A stretch of 64,000 nt of DNA from Mermis nigrescens. Taxonomy: Eukaryota > Nematoda > Enoplea > Mermithida > Mermithidae. The position numbers and the translations under genes are program-made. Within the stretch, counting starts at the first letter, position 1. The number at the start of each line of letters is the position of its first letter. The notes below the pieces were generated by a model, which was not told the DNA's origin, ran no database searches, and worked only from the letters and a program-made list of their open reading frames with translations. Of this stretch, positions 50,850 to 63,739 are shown one piece after another. The DNA lies in the NCBI GenBank assembly GCA_036768485.1, contig JAVLUZ010000154.1, positions 39,986,851 through 40,050,850 of the forward strand. The letters run 5' to 3'.

Positions 50850-51090
50850 TGGGGATAGGGGTATACCATAAGTAGGCAGCGCTACTATCCCATGGGGAGA
50901 AGCAATATTTTTGTCTTAAAAATGGTGGTATGGCAAAAAACACTACTTTCTAACATTTCTAATTGAGCACTATCCATTGGAATCAAGAAATTGTGGAGAA
51001 AAACAAAAAAATTAATCAAATTCTGTTTGAGGGAGCATATTTGGCCTTCTGGAGGGTGCATGCCCCCACACCCACATGTGGATATTACAT
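50850..51090. mobile_element. decayed transposon of the 10-bp TSD family
   Basis: Begins near ACCATAAGTAGGCAGC and ends near CCCCACACCCACATGTGG, with the ACTATCCATTGGAATCAA block between. Target duplication (gggtatacc / gatattac) is unconvincing. Confidence 0.55.
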
Positions 51091-53860
51091 TCCCCTGAGC
51101 TTGGAAAAACTGATAGCTATACAACAATTCTGGCCTAAAAAACTTTGGTGTATAGCCTTTTTGGACTTGGAGAATATGCTATTTAGCCATTTTGGGCAAA
51201 GAAAACTAGATGTAGTCTTCCTTTGAGTTCAGAAATGCCTCATTTATATTTGTCTTTTCTAAGTTTAAATTGAACTATTTATTGGCTCCAAAAATAGCTA
51301 AATAAGTATTTTCAGTCCAAAAAGGCTATATAGCTATGTTTGTGACTACAAAAAGGCTATTTATTTGCTGATTATTTGCTGAAAATGCTCAGAAAGGTTT
51401 TGAAGTGATTCCATCATTTTTTTGCTATAGTACTGTTTTTACACAGCACATAGCTATCTATCAATGTTTGGTTTTCACCCCTGAAAGTTCAACCTTGCGC
51501 ATATATGATTCTGCCACATATCTAGGATTTTATTATGGAGGGGAGTGAAATACTTTGAGGTCAAATATCCCAAAAATCATAAAATGAACGGAAAAGGGCA
51601 TTTTTAAACCTAATGTTTAAACTGTTTATACAATTGATTCCACATCATTCAATTAAGAAAATATCTCTTAACTTTTGTCTTCTGTATTTCATCAGTTAGC
51701 TTTTCCCAGAATTGGTGTATTAGATTGAAGTGTCCTAATGTATCCCCGATATGGTAATCTTGTAATCAATTTTTGATTCAAAGTGATCAGACATTCAAAA
51801 AACTTTTTCTTTCTCAAATTTTGAATAATGAGTTTTTACTTAAGCAAATTATTTATAAAATATGCAGATGCCAACTGAACAATTGAGAAGGCCCTTCAGA
51901 GTACAATATATTAATAAAATGCCAAAGATATATAACCTATCAATGTATCTTGCACAATGCAAAATTAGTTTTAGCTGCAGTCAGAAATGTTTCTTTATTA
52001 CATTCCAGCGCTATGAACCATTGGCATGATTTTACACAATATCAGGATTACCATAGGCCTTTTATAACCCTGAAATCAAGATAAATACTCTCATAAGCCT
52101 AAAACGGCTTGTAGATTCAGATTCAGCTTTAAAAACTAATCTAGAAACTTAAAATAATTTGACTTGCAGCTATTCTCAAAGACCATTACAAGTTATCAGA
52201 ATACTTTTGCCTTCCTGCTCTGTTTGAGCATGTTGGCTGTAAACGGTTGCACACTGCTGTATATGTTTAAGCTGTGTTTAAGACACAATTTCAGAAAGAA
52301 TTTTTCTTTTTTCTGTGGAGAGACATTTTCTTTCTTTCAAAAGGATTCTGTTGAATCAACCCTTGTCCTCTTGGATATGAACCTGTATTTCATAGGTGCA
52401 CGAAGTCTGGGTTGGCAGGGCGGGTAAATCCTAAAATCAAAAACAGTAAATTAAACATTCACAAATTTTCTGCTGTCATGGTCAAAATTGCTTATAAAAC
52501 ATCTTTTTGCAGTAATTTTGCATTTTGAAGCATTTTAAATCCTTTTTGACTGCATTATATCACTTTTAACACTAAAAAATGCAAAAATTTATCTAGTTTA
52601 AGCGGTTTTTGAGTAAAAAGTACTTAAAAGCACTGATGATGACCCAAATATAAATAATTGCCATGAAATTTATTTGAATATACCTAAACCTAATCATTTT
52701 ATGGTTAAGCTGCCCTTCATTCAAATTATTATGCATATTTCTTCTTTATTGATGTTTATAAATATAATAAGATTTTAATATTTTCGTGTGAATTTATTAC
52801 ACTACATAATTTGAGTATCTATTATAATATTAATGTTGTATTGTATACAGTTGATAAAGTGTTTTTGACTAATAAATTGAAATTGATATACTATTCAAAT
52901 TTACACTAATTGAATTTATAAGAAATGAATATAACAATGCACAATCTATACATTCTGTACTGCTCGCCTATATTGACCTCACTATCTGACATACAGGTAG
53001 TGGAAGTACCGTGTTATGAAGCGAAAGATTGCAGATAGCAGATATGTATATGAGTCTTTTCCTTTCCTCTGCAATCTTTCTATTGTTATTAGCTCATTTG
53101 CCAACTTATAAATTTATTGTTCTGTTCAGGACTCTGCAAATAAGAATAAGAAGTGAAACATGCGTTGAAGTTGCACTTATGGCTGCTTACATATGAGTAT
53201 ATTGCAAATATTCCTATCTCTGTAGAGTCTTTTTATTGGCTGTAAATTTTGCTTTATTTTTCCTGTAATCTGTTGTATTATGACTGAATCATTCGCCCAT
53301 AAAATTTACCTGGTGACCTCCAAACTTGTTTAAATATATTGAATAACCTTTTTACTAACCCGTACTTACTTCTTACCGAGTCTACAGGAAACATGTAATT
53401 CATGCCTGTCATGTAGAAAATTATAAACAGAGGTAATTCAGATTAAATAGTGTAATAAAATATTTTTTCAGTTCTGCATATGTACATGCACAATAGGGAA
53501 GTTCTACAGTGATTTGACCAGAAGAAAAATTTTAAACTACATTTCTTGGTCTAAAACACAGTAACGCATCAAAAATATTATTTAAAGCTTTAAAAACATG
53601 TAAACACTATGAATGAAACACTTGCAATTATACTTATCCTAATCCTCCTTAGAATTTACTTGTTGTCCATGTGTGGTGACCCCTAACCACCAATGCTTAT
53701 GTCTGGTTTGCACCTCACATACCTACCCAATATGTATTGCTAAGCCATGCCTGTAATATCTTTTGCACCATTGTGTCTGCTTCATTAGTTGAAATTTTAC
53801 ATTGGGTTTGTAATGGGGATTCATTTCTATATTTTTGATTTCAAATCTTGAACTAGTAAC
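51091..53860. other. 2.8-kb intergenic stretch without recognisable genes
   Basis: AT-rich. 51110-51400 has recurrent AAAAAGGCTATATAGC phrases, also seen near 46640-47040. The 87-codon ORF at 52164-52427 has a hydrophobic start but no recognised domain. Confidence 0.5.
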
Positions 53861-55798
53861 TAGGAATGTGCCGGTTAATCAGAACCGGCTGGAACCGACC
53901 ATTTTTTAGGAACCGGAACCAAGAACCAATTTTTTGATATTCTAAGAACTGGAACCAAAACTAATTTTTTGATTTTCTCAGAACCCGAACCGGAACTAAT
54001 CTTTTTTGGAGTCGGTTATCGGTTTTTTTAAAATTAGAGTTGAAAATCGATCTTCATAAAATTTAGTGAAGACATGAAGCAGCAATTCAACCTATCATTA
54101 CCCAAAAGTTTACAGACTAAAACTTAGTATTGTTCCAGGTAAATTATATTTTAAAAATAACAGTTGTTCTGCTTTTTTGCCATGTAGCCTGTTTCTCAGA
54201 AAGTTGTAAATGATTCCAGTGCAACTGAACAGCTGTTCCAATGGAACGCTTGTAGCTAGTGCTGCAAGCAGGGTCTAATCTAAGGGGAGGGTAGATGGAG
54301 GGGCGCCCCCATTTGCCAAAAATATTTGGCGAGATAAAGAATAGAAATACAATTTGCAATTATTTTTCCTCTCAGTGACCATAATTTCTCAAATTTTTTC
54401 ATTGCTACGTGCTGGGTGATAACTATTAATGACATCAATTTACTATCTTGGCCACCTGGAAGCCATTTTTTGTTCATGTAGTTTTCAAAACAATTTTACC
54501 AGCAGAAACAGCTATTTTTGCATAGTTTTCTTCTATGTTCAATTGAAAATTTTGATGTTTCCCATCAAATGCTATAAATTTAGTAAATCAAGCTGTAAAT
54601 CATGCTTCTTGACATCTATATGTCTTAATATCACAAAATTTCCTGCGCTTTGCGCCATGATTTTTTGTATTTGGCAACAATTTTTCCCAATGTGCAAAGA
54701 CTTACTGGGACCGTCTTTGTACATGTACACAGATTTTTTGAGAGACAAAAATTACTAAAAAGGTCTAAAATTTGCGGAAATTTATGGTGCTTTGCATTGA
54801 AATGACTGATTGTGTGCTCTATTTATCTTTATAATGGCAGAAACTGCTTTCAAAAGGAAAAATGTTAAATTTTTGAGTGCTTTGCGCTGTTTTAAGATGA
54901 TTCTTAGTGATTTTTGCCCTTAGAGACCCATACATTAGCTGAAATACACTACCAAAAGTCGAACAACTCTTTTTTTACCACACTAAAATTGCTATTGTAT
55001 CATATTATAGTACCCAAAAATTTGTGTGTACACAATGTACAAAGACTTTTGGGGATCATCTTTGTACATGTCAAATCCTTGTACAAAAAATGCTTTGCGC
55101 TATAATTCTGATGAAGTCAAAGAATTTTATAGATTTTTTAGCACAAAATTGTCAGAAATTTTAAAATTTTAAGAAAAAATATTCGTCAAAAGTGATTTAT
55201 TGTAAAAGTATATATTGTAAAACTCCAAAAAAACACCATTTTGCATGTTAATGGCAAATTTTAGGACTTATTTTTGAATGTTTTTTGAAAAGTTGAGATA
55301 CTGTAAACTTAATAAAATTCTAGATCCGCCAATGGCTGCAAGGTACTGCTTAGCTATAAATGTGAGAAACAGCAAATTCTTTGACTTCTCTTTCCACCAT
55401 TGCAGCAGATCTTTGTCATGAATTGAGCATTTTGATTTTGTATAAGCCTTCAATCAAGAAACACATAGATGATATTCAGTGATTTATAAGCAGATTGTCA
55501 ACTAGACGTAAAACTTATTTGAACATGCAGTTGCCAGATAGAAATGACTTTCTGAATAATTTATCTTTCGATTACATTGTCACATGTTCCGGTGAAGTCA
55601 AGCTATTAAGAGCGTACATACTTTAACACAGGAACCGAGAACCGGAACTGGTACCAATGGTTCTCTAGTTGAAGAAGTGGAATTGGAACTGACGGTTCCA
55701 ACTTACGGAAGAACTGGAACCAGAACCAAAATTCTTGTTTTCCAAGAACTGGAACCAGAACCAATTTTTTTGAAAAACCTGGAACCGGAACATCCCTA
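53861..55798. mobile_element. hAT-like nonautonomous element
   Basis: 1938 bp bounded by inverted ends TAGGAATGTGCCGG and CCGGAACATCCCTA, with 8-bp flanks ctagtaac (53853-53860) and ttagtaac (55799-55806) that agree at 7 of 8. The TAGGGATGT-type end and 8-bp duplication are typical of hAT elements. Subterminal GAACCGGAACCA minisatellite units lie inside both ends (53885-54020 and 55625-55795). No transposase frame was found. A copy of repeat R340 is inside. Confidence 0.75.
54697..55080. repeat. interspersed repeat R340, copy 2
   Basis: Closely similar to 1-365, inside the hAT-like element. Either inserted there or carried as part of its internal sequence. Confidence 0.75.
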
Positions 55799-55806
55799 TT
55801 AGTAAC

Positions 55807-56109
55807 ATGAAAATTTAGTTCTGATGTGAAACTCCTTTGCAATAATGCTGCACTTTATTGTAACTGAACCTAACATCAATTGAATGGCTGTGAATGTGCT
55901 TGGAAAGATCCCTCTATAACAACAATAGAGCTATATTTTTGTTGATACTTGTCACTATAGGTTCTGCCAGTTTATGTGATTCTACTTGCTCATCTTTTGC
56001 ATAAGACATGCACCGTGAGAGGTGCTTTCTATTTTTTGTTCATTAATGCAGCTTGCTGTGCGATAAGGCTCTGTGACTGTGAGACATGCTTATGCAAAAG
56101 CCAATAAAT
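55807..56109. other. short intergenic stretch
   Basis: Nothing recognised. Confidence 0.5.
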
Positions 56110-56350
56110 CCTTAACCCAGAAGGAATGTACACCGTTATATTTGCAACAGTAAAGTTCAGTAGATATGCGTTCATGGAGTATGAAACACCTGCCTGAATA
56201 ATCTGTTTTAGATAAGTAAGCTTGCAATTTTTCTAATGTAACATAAAATAGAACACAGATATAATGCGAAAGTTAGGTGAAATAATGTCGCTGAAAAGGT
56301 CAACTTGCTCAATATACTCAGGTACTCTTGAATATTTTTCTAAACTGGAA
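56110..56350. repeat. dispersed repeat, inverted copy of 37151-37480
   Basis: Reverse-complement match to 37151-37480 (AAGGAATGTACACC, TTGCAACAGTAAAGTTCAGT and AATAATGTCGCTGAAAAGGT blocks). Confidence 0.75.
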
Positions 56351-56639
56351 TGTCAAAAACTGACTATGCAACCACTGCCAGTTGATCTTGAGGAGGGGGT
56401 CAGGCGGTCTGGAGGGGATCAAAAATTGAGCTTTTTTGGGCTAAAATGACCTCAAAAACTGGTATAAGCACTAAAATATCATTAAAAGCACATTATTACA
56501 CAGTTCCTAGTCAATAAAAAGCACATCTGAAGAAAATTTTTAACTGCTTCTAGCCTTTATTTTGCCTCATCTTACTCACAAAATTTTACATTATTTCATT
56601 CTGGTAGGTCTACTTTGACCCACCACCCCACATACATGT

Positions 56640-56840
56640 CTGGTCTGGTCTGAACCATATGTGGGCCGCCTCAAAATTCTGGGAATGCAAGATTTTTCAA
56701 ACATCAAAAAATGGCTTTTAGTGCTGTGGCAAAAAACACCATTTTTCATTGTTTCTCATCAAGAACTATCCATTGGCATCAAAAATTGCAAAAAAACAAT
56801 AACAATATCAAAAATTGAATTCTGGGGGCTGGGGGTATGA
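56640..56840. mobile_element. truncated transposon of the 10-bp TSD family
   Basis: Starts ATATGTGGGCCGCC and has the ATCCATTGGCATCAAAAATTG block; the right end is lost after about 56835. Confidence 0.6.
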
Positions 56841-57299
56841 GACCAGGTTCTCAAATTGAGTTAGGTTCTTTGCTTGTCTGACAATGGGTGGGTAACTTGT
56901 TCCAGTGATTCACATAAATTGAAAACCTACATAATTAGCTGACGCAGTCTTAGTTTATTTAGTGGATTTGTACACATAAAGCTCTGAACTACTAATCAGA
57001 GGGTCCTAGTTTTGTATCCTATTGACTTAAAAAAATGGCCCATATGCAAAAAAACAGCACAAATATATTCAAAAAGGGTGAGATGCAAAAAACCCGGATG
57101 GGGATATAAAGATGTGTACCTACATGTTCTTGGGGTGGGGGTTTGACCCCTCAGAATTGCTTCTGACCCCCATTGAATGGTGGCGAGCCTCTCTCCAGAA
57201 TTGTGTGCTGAATAAAGCGCCATCAATAGTCAGTTAAAAATTGTGAATGTTCTTGCAAAGCACTTGGAATTGATTAGAAATTGTTGGATAAACAGTTTA

Positions 57300-57440
57300 A
57301 TATTTGTGTAGCCGGTTCACATATGTATTAACATATTCATATTGTACAGGCGTATGTATGCAGTTCATAGCATCCAATGAAGCAAAAGAAAGTTGTTGCC
57401 ATCCAGATTCAAAATGTGGAATTCTTACTTCAAAGCCCAG
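57300..57440 (-). pseudogene. possible PIF/Harbinger transposase scrap
   Basis: Minus-strand reading SLDAMNCIHTPVQ followed by YVNRLHKY is reminiscent of the IGALDGTHIPI..YVNRKGYHS block that carries the first catalytic Asp of Harbinger transposases. Only about 45 codons, no supporting motif, so this is tentative. Confidence 0.35.
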
Positions 57441-57503
57441 AACCTCAACCAATCAACTCAGCTAGTTTACCGGCTTATTAGGCATAAGCGAGTGTCTTGT
57501 ACG

Positions 57504-57628
57504 GACCAAAATGTTGATGCCAGTGTCTAAAATAAGCCCAAGTAATGGGATGCAATGAGCGGAGCGAGCAACGCGAGTGACATCCCAGTACTTAGGCTTA
57601 TTTTAAATTCTGGCATCAATATATGGTC
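57504..57628. repeat. 125-bp near-perfect palindrome
   Basis: GACCAAAATGTTGATGCCAG.. on the left and ..CTGGCATCAATATATGGTC on the right are inverted copies about 49 bp long around a GC-rich centre (GAGCGGAGCGAGCAACGCGA). A small MITE or a solo inverted repeat. No flanking duplication identified. Confidence 0.75.
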
Positions 57629-58429
57629 AGTCACATAAATCTACAGAAGAATTCAGAGCACTATCTTATTTGTTTTTGACCTGACTCAATTGGAACCATT
57701 TAGGTGGCAGCTTTCACCACATACTACTATGTACTTATAACATGGCTATCTTGATACATACAGAACCAGCTACACAAATGCCAACAGTTTCATATGTGTA
57801 ACCGGGATTTTCCTCAGGAAGAAGTGAATCTAGAAGGAAAATTTTACCTAAAACCAATAAAAACGGGTGAAGGCCATAAAATAGCATGCTTTTTAAGGCT
57901 TTCACATTGTCCTGCACTATTTAGGAAATAGAACATTTTTGTAAATTTTTTCAAGATTTTTAACATAAAAAAAGCTTATGATGCACTTAAAGCGCTTATT
58001 TTCTGGAGCTCTTCTGCAATGAAATGATGAAAAATAAGAGCACTGTATTTTTTTCATTTTCTGTCACAGAACAGCATCATGCAATCATATTGATCATTTC
58101 TTGAACATGTCAAAAATTTCCTGGAATTCCCCCACTAATGAACAGTTTTATTGTCATTTTTGCTTAAATATCACTTTTTGACATTATTTTGACCCAAGTT
58201 AAGCACAGTCTTTGACCCAAATCGGCTGAACTACTCAGCTAGCCATGATGAGCATTATTGGAGCTAAATAAGAAGTCAAACTTCCTAAGCAGCAAATGTC
58301 GGAAAACCACAAACCAGACATTTGAGACTAACCTACATTACAGTAATTGCAGCTTATTCTGTAGGAAGATTGAGCAGTCAACTAATCAACGACACATACT
58401 CAGGTTGTCTTTTTGCATCAAGAGCTTTG

Positions 58430-59700
58430 AAAAACTCTGTTGTAATTTTACTACATTTTAAAAACTGCGATAATTTTCTGAAAACCTACATTGTATTTCA
58501 CGAAATTTGAAAAACTGCTATAGTATTTGTGCAAAGTTTGAAGAACTGTGCTAATTTTTTGAATACCTCTGTTGTATTTTACAAGATTTAAAAAACTCAT
58601 GTTGTATTTTTGCTAACTTTGAAAAATACTGTGCAAATTTTTTTGAAAACTATCACTGTTTTTCACAAAATTAGAAAAACTTGGTTGTATTTATGCTAAG
58701 ATTGAAAATTGTGCCAATTTTTCAAAAAATTCTGTTATATTTTACAAGATTTGAAAGACTCGTTTATATTTTTGATAAGTTGGAAGACATTGTGCTAATT
58801 TTTTGAAAAACTTCTTTGTATTTTACAAAATTTGAAAAACTCTGTGCTATCTTTCTGAAAACCTTTATTGTATTTTACAAAATTTGAAAATGTTTGCCAG
58901 ATTTGAAAAACACTGTGCTAACTTTTTTGAAAACTATCCTTGTATTTTACAAAATTAGAAAAACTTGGTTGTAGTTTTGCTAAGTTTGAAAAACACTATG
59001 TTAATTTTTTGAAAACCTCTGTTTTATTTTACAAGATTTGAAAAACTCGCTTGTATTTTTCTAAGTCTGAAAAACACTGTGCTAATTCTTTGAAAACCTC
59101 CATTGTATTTTGTGAAACTTGAAAAACTCTGTGCTATCTTTTTGAAAACCTTAGTATTTTACAAAATTTCAAAATGTTTGCTAAGTGTGAAAAACACTGC
59201 CATTTTTTTAAACCTTTGTTGTATTTCACGACATTTGAAAAACTTGGTTGTATTTATGTCAAGTCTGAAATACACTGTATTAATTTTTTGAAAAGCTTTG
59301 TTGTATTTTACTAAAGTTGAAAAACTCTGTGCTGTCTTTTTGAAAACCTTTATTGTATTTTACAAAATTTGAAAATGTTTGCTAAGTTTGAAAAACACTG
59401 TGCTAGGTTTTTGAAGACTATCCTTGTATTTTACAAAATTTTAAAATTCTGGTTGTATGTTTGCTAAGTTTGAAAAACACTGTGCTAATTTCTTGGAAAC
59501 CTTTGTTGTATTTTACAAGATTTGAAAACCTTGCTTGTATTTTTGCTGAGTATGAAAAACATTGTGCTAATTTTCTGAAAACCTTTGTTGTATTTTAAGA
59601 AATTGTAAAACTCTGTGCTATCTTTTTGAAAACCTTTGTTGTATTTCACTAAATTTGAAAAGTTTCTTTGTCTTTGTGCTCAGCTGTATTCAACAAAGTT
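58430..59700. repeat. ~1.27-kb degenerate tandem array
   Basis: Units of about 32-35 bp built on TTTGAAAAACTCTGTTGTAT followed by TTTACAAAAT, alternating with TTTGAAAAACACTGTGCTAA variants, so there is a higher-order period. Short ORFs here are repeat translations. Confidence 0.85.
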
Positions 59701-61194
59701 TGTAAAATGTGAAGTATTTTAGCTCTCATGAGGACAATTGCAGAGCATCAATAACACTGCAAACTTACAAGCAAAATTTTTCAAGTTTTGCAACTTTATT
59801 CAAACTGCTGATAGACCATCTAATTTTCAAACCAAGAGTTTCCTAATTTTGAATTTTTTTCTGTGATTCAAAAGTCATTTTGAAAAATAAATGCTTATTT
59901 TTATTGAAATAAATTGTTCATCTTAAAACTACAGTTTGAATATTTGAATGCATTCATCTTAGAGTTTGTGCATTGATATTCTATTTTCTTGAACTTATCC
60001 AATGTATTTTTTAAACCAGGAGGTTCATTGTTTTAAAAATTTTGATTGATCAATTTTTGATTTCCGCCCCAAAGTTTGAAAACTTGTGTTGTAAGTATGC
60101 GTATTAACTGAATACGATCAATCTTGTTTTGACATTGTTACCCAACTTAAAAAGTTGCTCCTTACTTTGTTTTTCACGCAAAAACCATTGCATTTAATGG
60201 TGCACAATTCTTTTAACTAGATGATCAAAAATGCTTGCGCTAGAAATAATAATTTTAAGTTCATATGTGATTGCACTGATTATTTTTTGGATAATAAGAG
60301 CATGGAAAACGTGCTAGCAAATTATTATGGGTTCACAAATTATAAAATTCTGATAAAAGTACCAGTTTTGTCTTGTAAATAGATATGCCAAAATTTTGAT
60401 GAAGGAAATCATATATCTTCAAAAATGCTGTGCAAATGGAAGACATTTCTGATTTTTACTAAATAAAATTTGCAAAAAAAGCAAGCAAAGTGGAGGGGTA
60501 AATGCCCTTACCACAGCACACAAATTATATGGTGTAAGTGCTAATGAATTGCTAAGATTGTTAGTGCTGAGCCTCAGAGATAATGAGAAATTTCATATGC
60601 TGAACTAAATAACTTTTTATTCTAGAACAAACAAATTAGATAAGAAACTGAATATTGCACATTTTGTGTAAATATGTCCAAAATATTGGCACTAGAAGAG
60701 ACTCACAACAGCTTAAATGACTTTTTACTAAATGGTAACCACATAGAGCAAGAAGTATGCTTTAGATTTATAATGAGATAAAATTTATGTCATATGCCCC
60801 TTTCTTTCTTTTCAAGGAAAATGCTGAAAGTGCAACAATATTACAAGTACAATTTTTCATTGATAATGGAGATGCCTGCAAGGTAGATTCAAAATACATA
60901 CACCTTCAATTAAGAAAGGGCTAAATATTCATATCACTCAGGTCAATTTATACCATTAATGTGTTTTTTGCAAATGGTGGCATGTGCCAAGCTGAAACCT
61001 CAGTATTTGGAAGACTTATTTATTTAACAAGACTAACAAAGAGTTTAACTCTTAACACTGCACATGCCAATTTGAAAAACATGTTATTAGTGTCTTCCAC
61101 AAATTAATGTAATACATTAGGTCCTGTATGAAAATTAAATGATTCATCAAAGTTTTGGCATTTTTAGTCTTTTAAACTGGTCGGATGCTTTTCT
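59701..61194. other. intergenic stretch, nothing recognised
   Basis: AT-rich, no ORF above noise. Confidence 0.55.
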
Positions 61195-61284
61195 GCCGCA
61201 TGGGTCACTTCCACCGCCTAGGTCAGTTTTGCCACATAGTTCACTTCCACTGCATAGTTCATTTTGGCTACATAGTAGTATGGA
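61195..61284 (-). repeat. 18-bp repeat array encoding Cys-rich hexapeptides, inverted copy
   Basis: Five 18-bp units (minus-strand GGAAGTGACCYATGCGGC type) inside a 73-codon minus ORF (61368-61147) reading NELCSGSELCGKTDLGGGSD. The inverted partner is at 62246-62335. See the finding on the pair. Confidence 0.75.
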
Positions 61285-62245
61285 ACAGTTGCAATCATTA
61301 TTACACATAGTGCATTTTAGAGCAGAGTAATGTGGCATTTGAAACATATAACTTATATGGCTTCCCATTCAATTGAACAAAATGTAACAAAAGGTTTTTA
61401 GTAAAAAGTAAAATGCCCAACTACAAAATGTAATAAATAAAATTTAGTTGAAAATATTATGTCCGACTTAGATAACTGAGTCTAGTTATTAGGTGGCTAT
61501 TTAGATAGTCAAAAGCCATATTATGCAGCATTGAATGAGCAGTTCCTTTCTGGATCATCCTGTAAACTTCAATCAATAAATGAGGTAAGGCAAAATTTTA
61601 CCAAGCATTCACTCTTAAAAAATTGAATTTTGAATGAGCTTTTCTTTGTCAAAAAATTTGATGCTAACAATGCGGATTTGTTAGCTTTTATTAATTGAAA
61701 ACAATGTTTTATTAGTCATTGAATAATTGTCTTAATAATAGTTCATTTTTGTTGCATAGGGTTGTCATTTAAGACAAATGAGCACTTCCATGCAACTGAT
61801 TTTATAAATTCTTTTCAACAGATACAATCACACATGAATATAGAACACAGAAAAGTATGAGGATAAGTAGGGTCTGACTGAACCCCCATATATATTCATA
61901 TTGGTGAGACTAAAGTACAAGTATTGAAGCTAGTACAAATTTGCCTGATGAGGAAATTGCATTTTTATGTAAGACAATCTCAAAAATGTAGGTGGCTTGC
62001 ATTGTGAGAATTATTTGCCATAAATTACCTTGAATTTGGCTGAAGATGACACTTTTACAGACAATATAGTAGAAAATTATTGAAAAGTACCTATTTTATG
62101 ACCTTGTGTTGAAAAATGTAGGAAATTGTAGTTTTACCAACTATCTCAGCAAAGTTTACAAGAAATAAGACCATTTTATGTTGTGTCCGCCCCCCTCACT
62201 TTGGCAAATTGTAGCGCAACTTGCAATTATTCCATAATATGCGGC
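61285..62245. other. spacer between the two 18-bp arrays
   Basis: About 960 bp, AT-rich, no recognised gene. If the arrays are subterminal repeats of one element this would be its interior. Confidence 0.45.
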
Positions 62246-62335
62246 GGAACTGTACTATACAGTGGAAGTGGACTATGCAGCAGAAGTGATCTATGCGCTG
62301 GAAATGAACTATGTGGCGGAAGTGACCTATGTGGT
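62246..62335 (+). repeat. 18-bp repeat array encoding Cys-rich hexapeptides, direct copy
   Basis: Five 18-bp units (GGAAGTGACCTATGTGGT type) inside a 73-codon plus ORF (62183-62404) reading SDLCAGNELCGGSDLCGG. Flanking codons on both sides also resemble the minus-strand copy (CNYSIIC versus CNCSILLC). Confidence 0.75.
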
Positions 62336-62404
62336 GGAAATGCACCCCAATCTTTTAAAGTTTATCCTATTAATGCTACTACAGTAGAAGAACAAAATGC
62401 TTAA

Positions 62405-63397
62405 AATTTAATTTTAGAGTGCAGAACATGAAAACCTAAACAATTTAATGACCAAACAATAAAATAATGCCATTTGTTTATAGAATTTCTGGATAGTAAT
62501 GGCGAGGTTTGCTGGGAAACAAAGTAATTATCTTTGTATTCATCTTCCACTTTTAGCCCACTGATTTGGCTTTAAGGCACCACCAATTTCTGATGCTTTA
62601 TTACCAAATGACATAGCCAAACAGCTTAAATTGTTTTAAAAATGAATATATAATACTTTTAGTCTAACAGTGAGCAAAACATAATATTGGTATATAAAAC
62701 AAATTTTTATTGAATGACTATATCAATTTCTTTATCACATGAAAAGTGTTATAGTTAAATTATACTTGATATATTTAGCAAGTGAAACAGAATGGAATAT
62801 ATTATAGTATATACTTTATAAAGAGTAATTGCAATGAGTACCGTGGGTCCCTGGTCCGCATTATTATAACATAGCCTGTGTTATAGCATAGGCGGAGGGG
62901 TGTGGCTTGCGCCCTGCCAGGGCGTAATGCTTTAGCATAGGCTGTACTATAGCATAGGGAGGGGTCAGTTGTGCCAGACCTACCCGGGGAGGGGCCAGAA
63001 GAGGGGAATTCATGGGGGAAATTTTACGGTTAAAATTCCCTGGGAGAAAAATCGAAATGACTATAACTCAAGAACCAGCAGCCAGAACGTGCTCAAATTT
63101 CGAGAGTATGTTAGGTATACGTTAGGCATCATATGTACAAAATTTTAGTGCGCAATATACAGTATACCAGCTTTAGTTTACACTGTCCATTTTTTAGGAA
63201 GAAGAGCAAGAAGAAGAAAGGTGAGACCTGTTGCAATGGTTGGGCGCCTTGTCAGGGCGCAATGGGCTTAAGCCACTTGGTGGCAAACTATGTCCCAACC
63301 ATTTTTACTTTACACACATAGATATGTACTGGCTCGGATAATGGTTCCATATAGTAGAAGAACTACTGGGACATACATTATAAATATTAGCGTGTTA
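62405..63397. other. intergenic stretch with short GC-richer inverted repeats
   Basis: 62855-62990 holds repeated and inverted AGCATAGG/CTATGCTA-type words (TTATAGCATAGGCGGAGGGG, CTATAGCATAGGGAGGGG) and GCCCTGCCAGGGC. A related word occurs at 63250 (GCCTTGTCAGGGCGC). No gene recognised. Confidence 0.5.
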
Positions 63398-63739
63398 TTA
63401 GAATTGATTTTTAAGCACTATATAGTAAAGTATATGCTCATCAATTGATTGTTCATGAAAGTATGCATAATATTGTTTTGCTTGCTCGCTAAAATGTTGC
63501 CACAGATTAGCTAGAGTGGAAAAATCATGAACAGTGAAACATCGTTTGACAAGCTTGGAAAAATTGCTAAAAGCCTCAGCATCATTTTCGACTAATTTGT
63601 GTTTGTACTCAGCAGTTAGCTTAGACAAGAAGTATCTGCCTAAAGCCAAGATGGGTATGCTGTTCAGGCAAAGCAGGTGTAATAATAAATGATTACTAAT
63701 TTTTTGTCCTTGATCCATGTTTACTGTATAAAATTTCAA
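63398..63739 (-). CDS. hypothetical ORF, 113 codons
   Basis: Encodes a helical-looking peptide with LGRYFLSKLTAEYKHKL, LVKRCFTVHDFSTLANLW and QAKQYYAYFHEQSIDEH. Its residue mix is more protein-like than the other short ORFs nearby, but no domain was recognised. It lies at the window edge and may be an exon or element fragment. Confidence 0.3.
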   Translation of the reverse strand: MKFYTVNMDQGQKISNHLLLHLLCLNSIPILALGRYFLSKLTAEYKHKLVENDAEAFSNFSKLVKRCFTVHDFSTLANLWQHFSEQAKQYYAYFHEQSIDEHILYYIVLKNQF

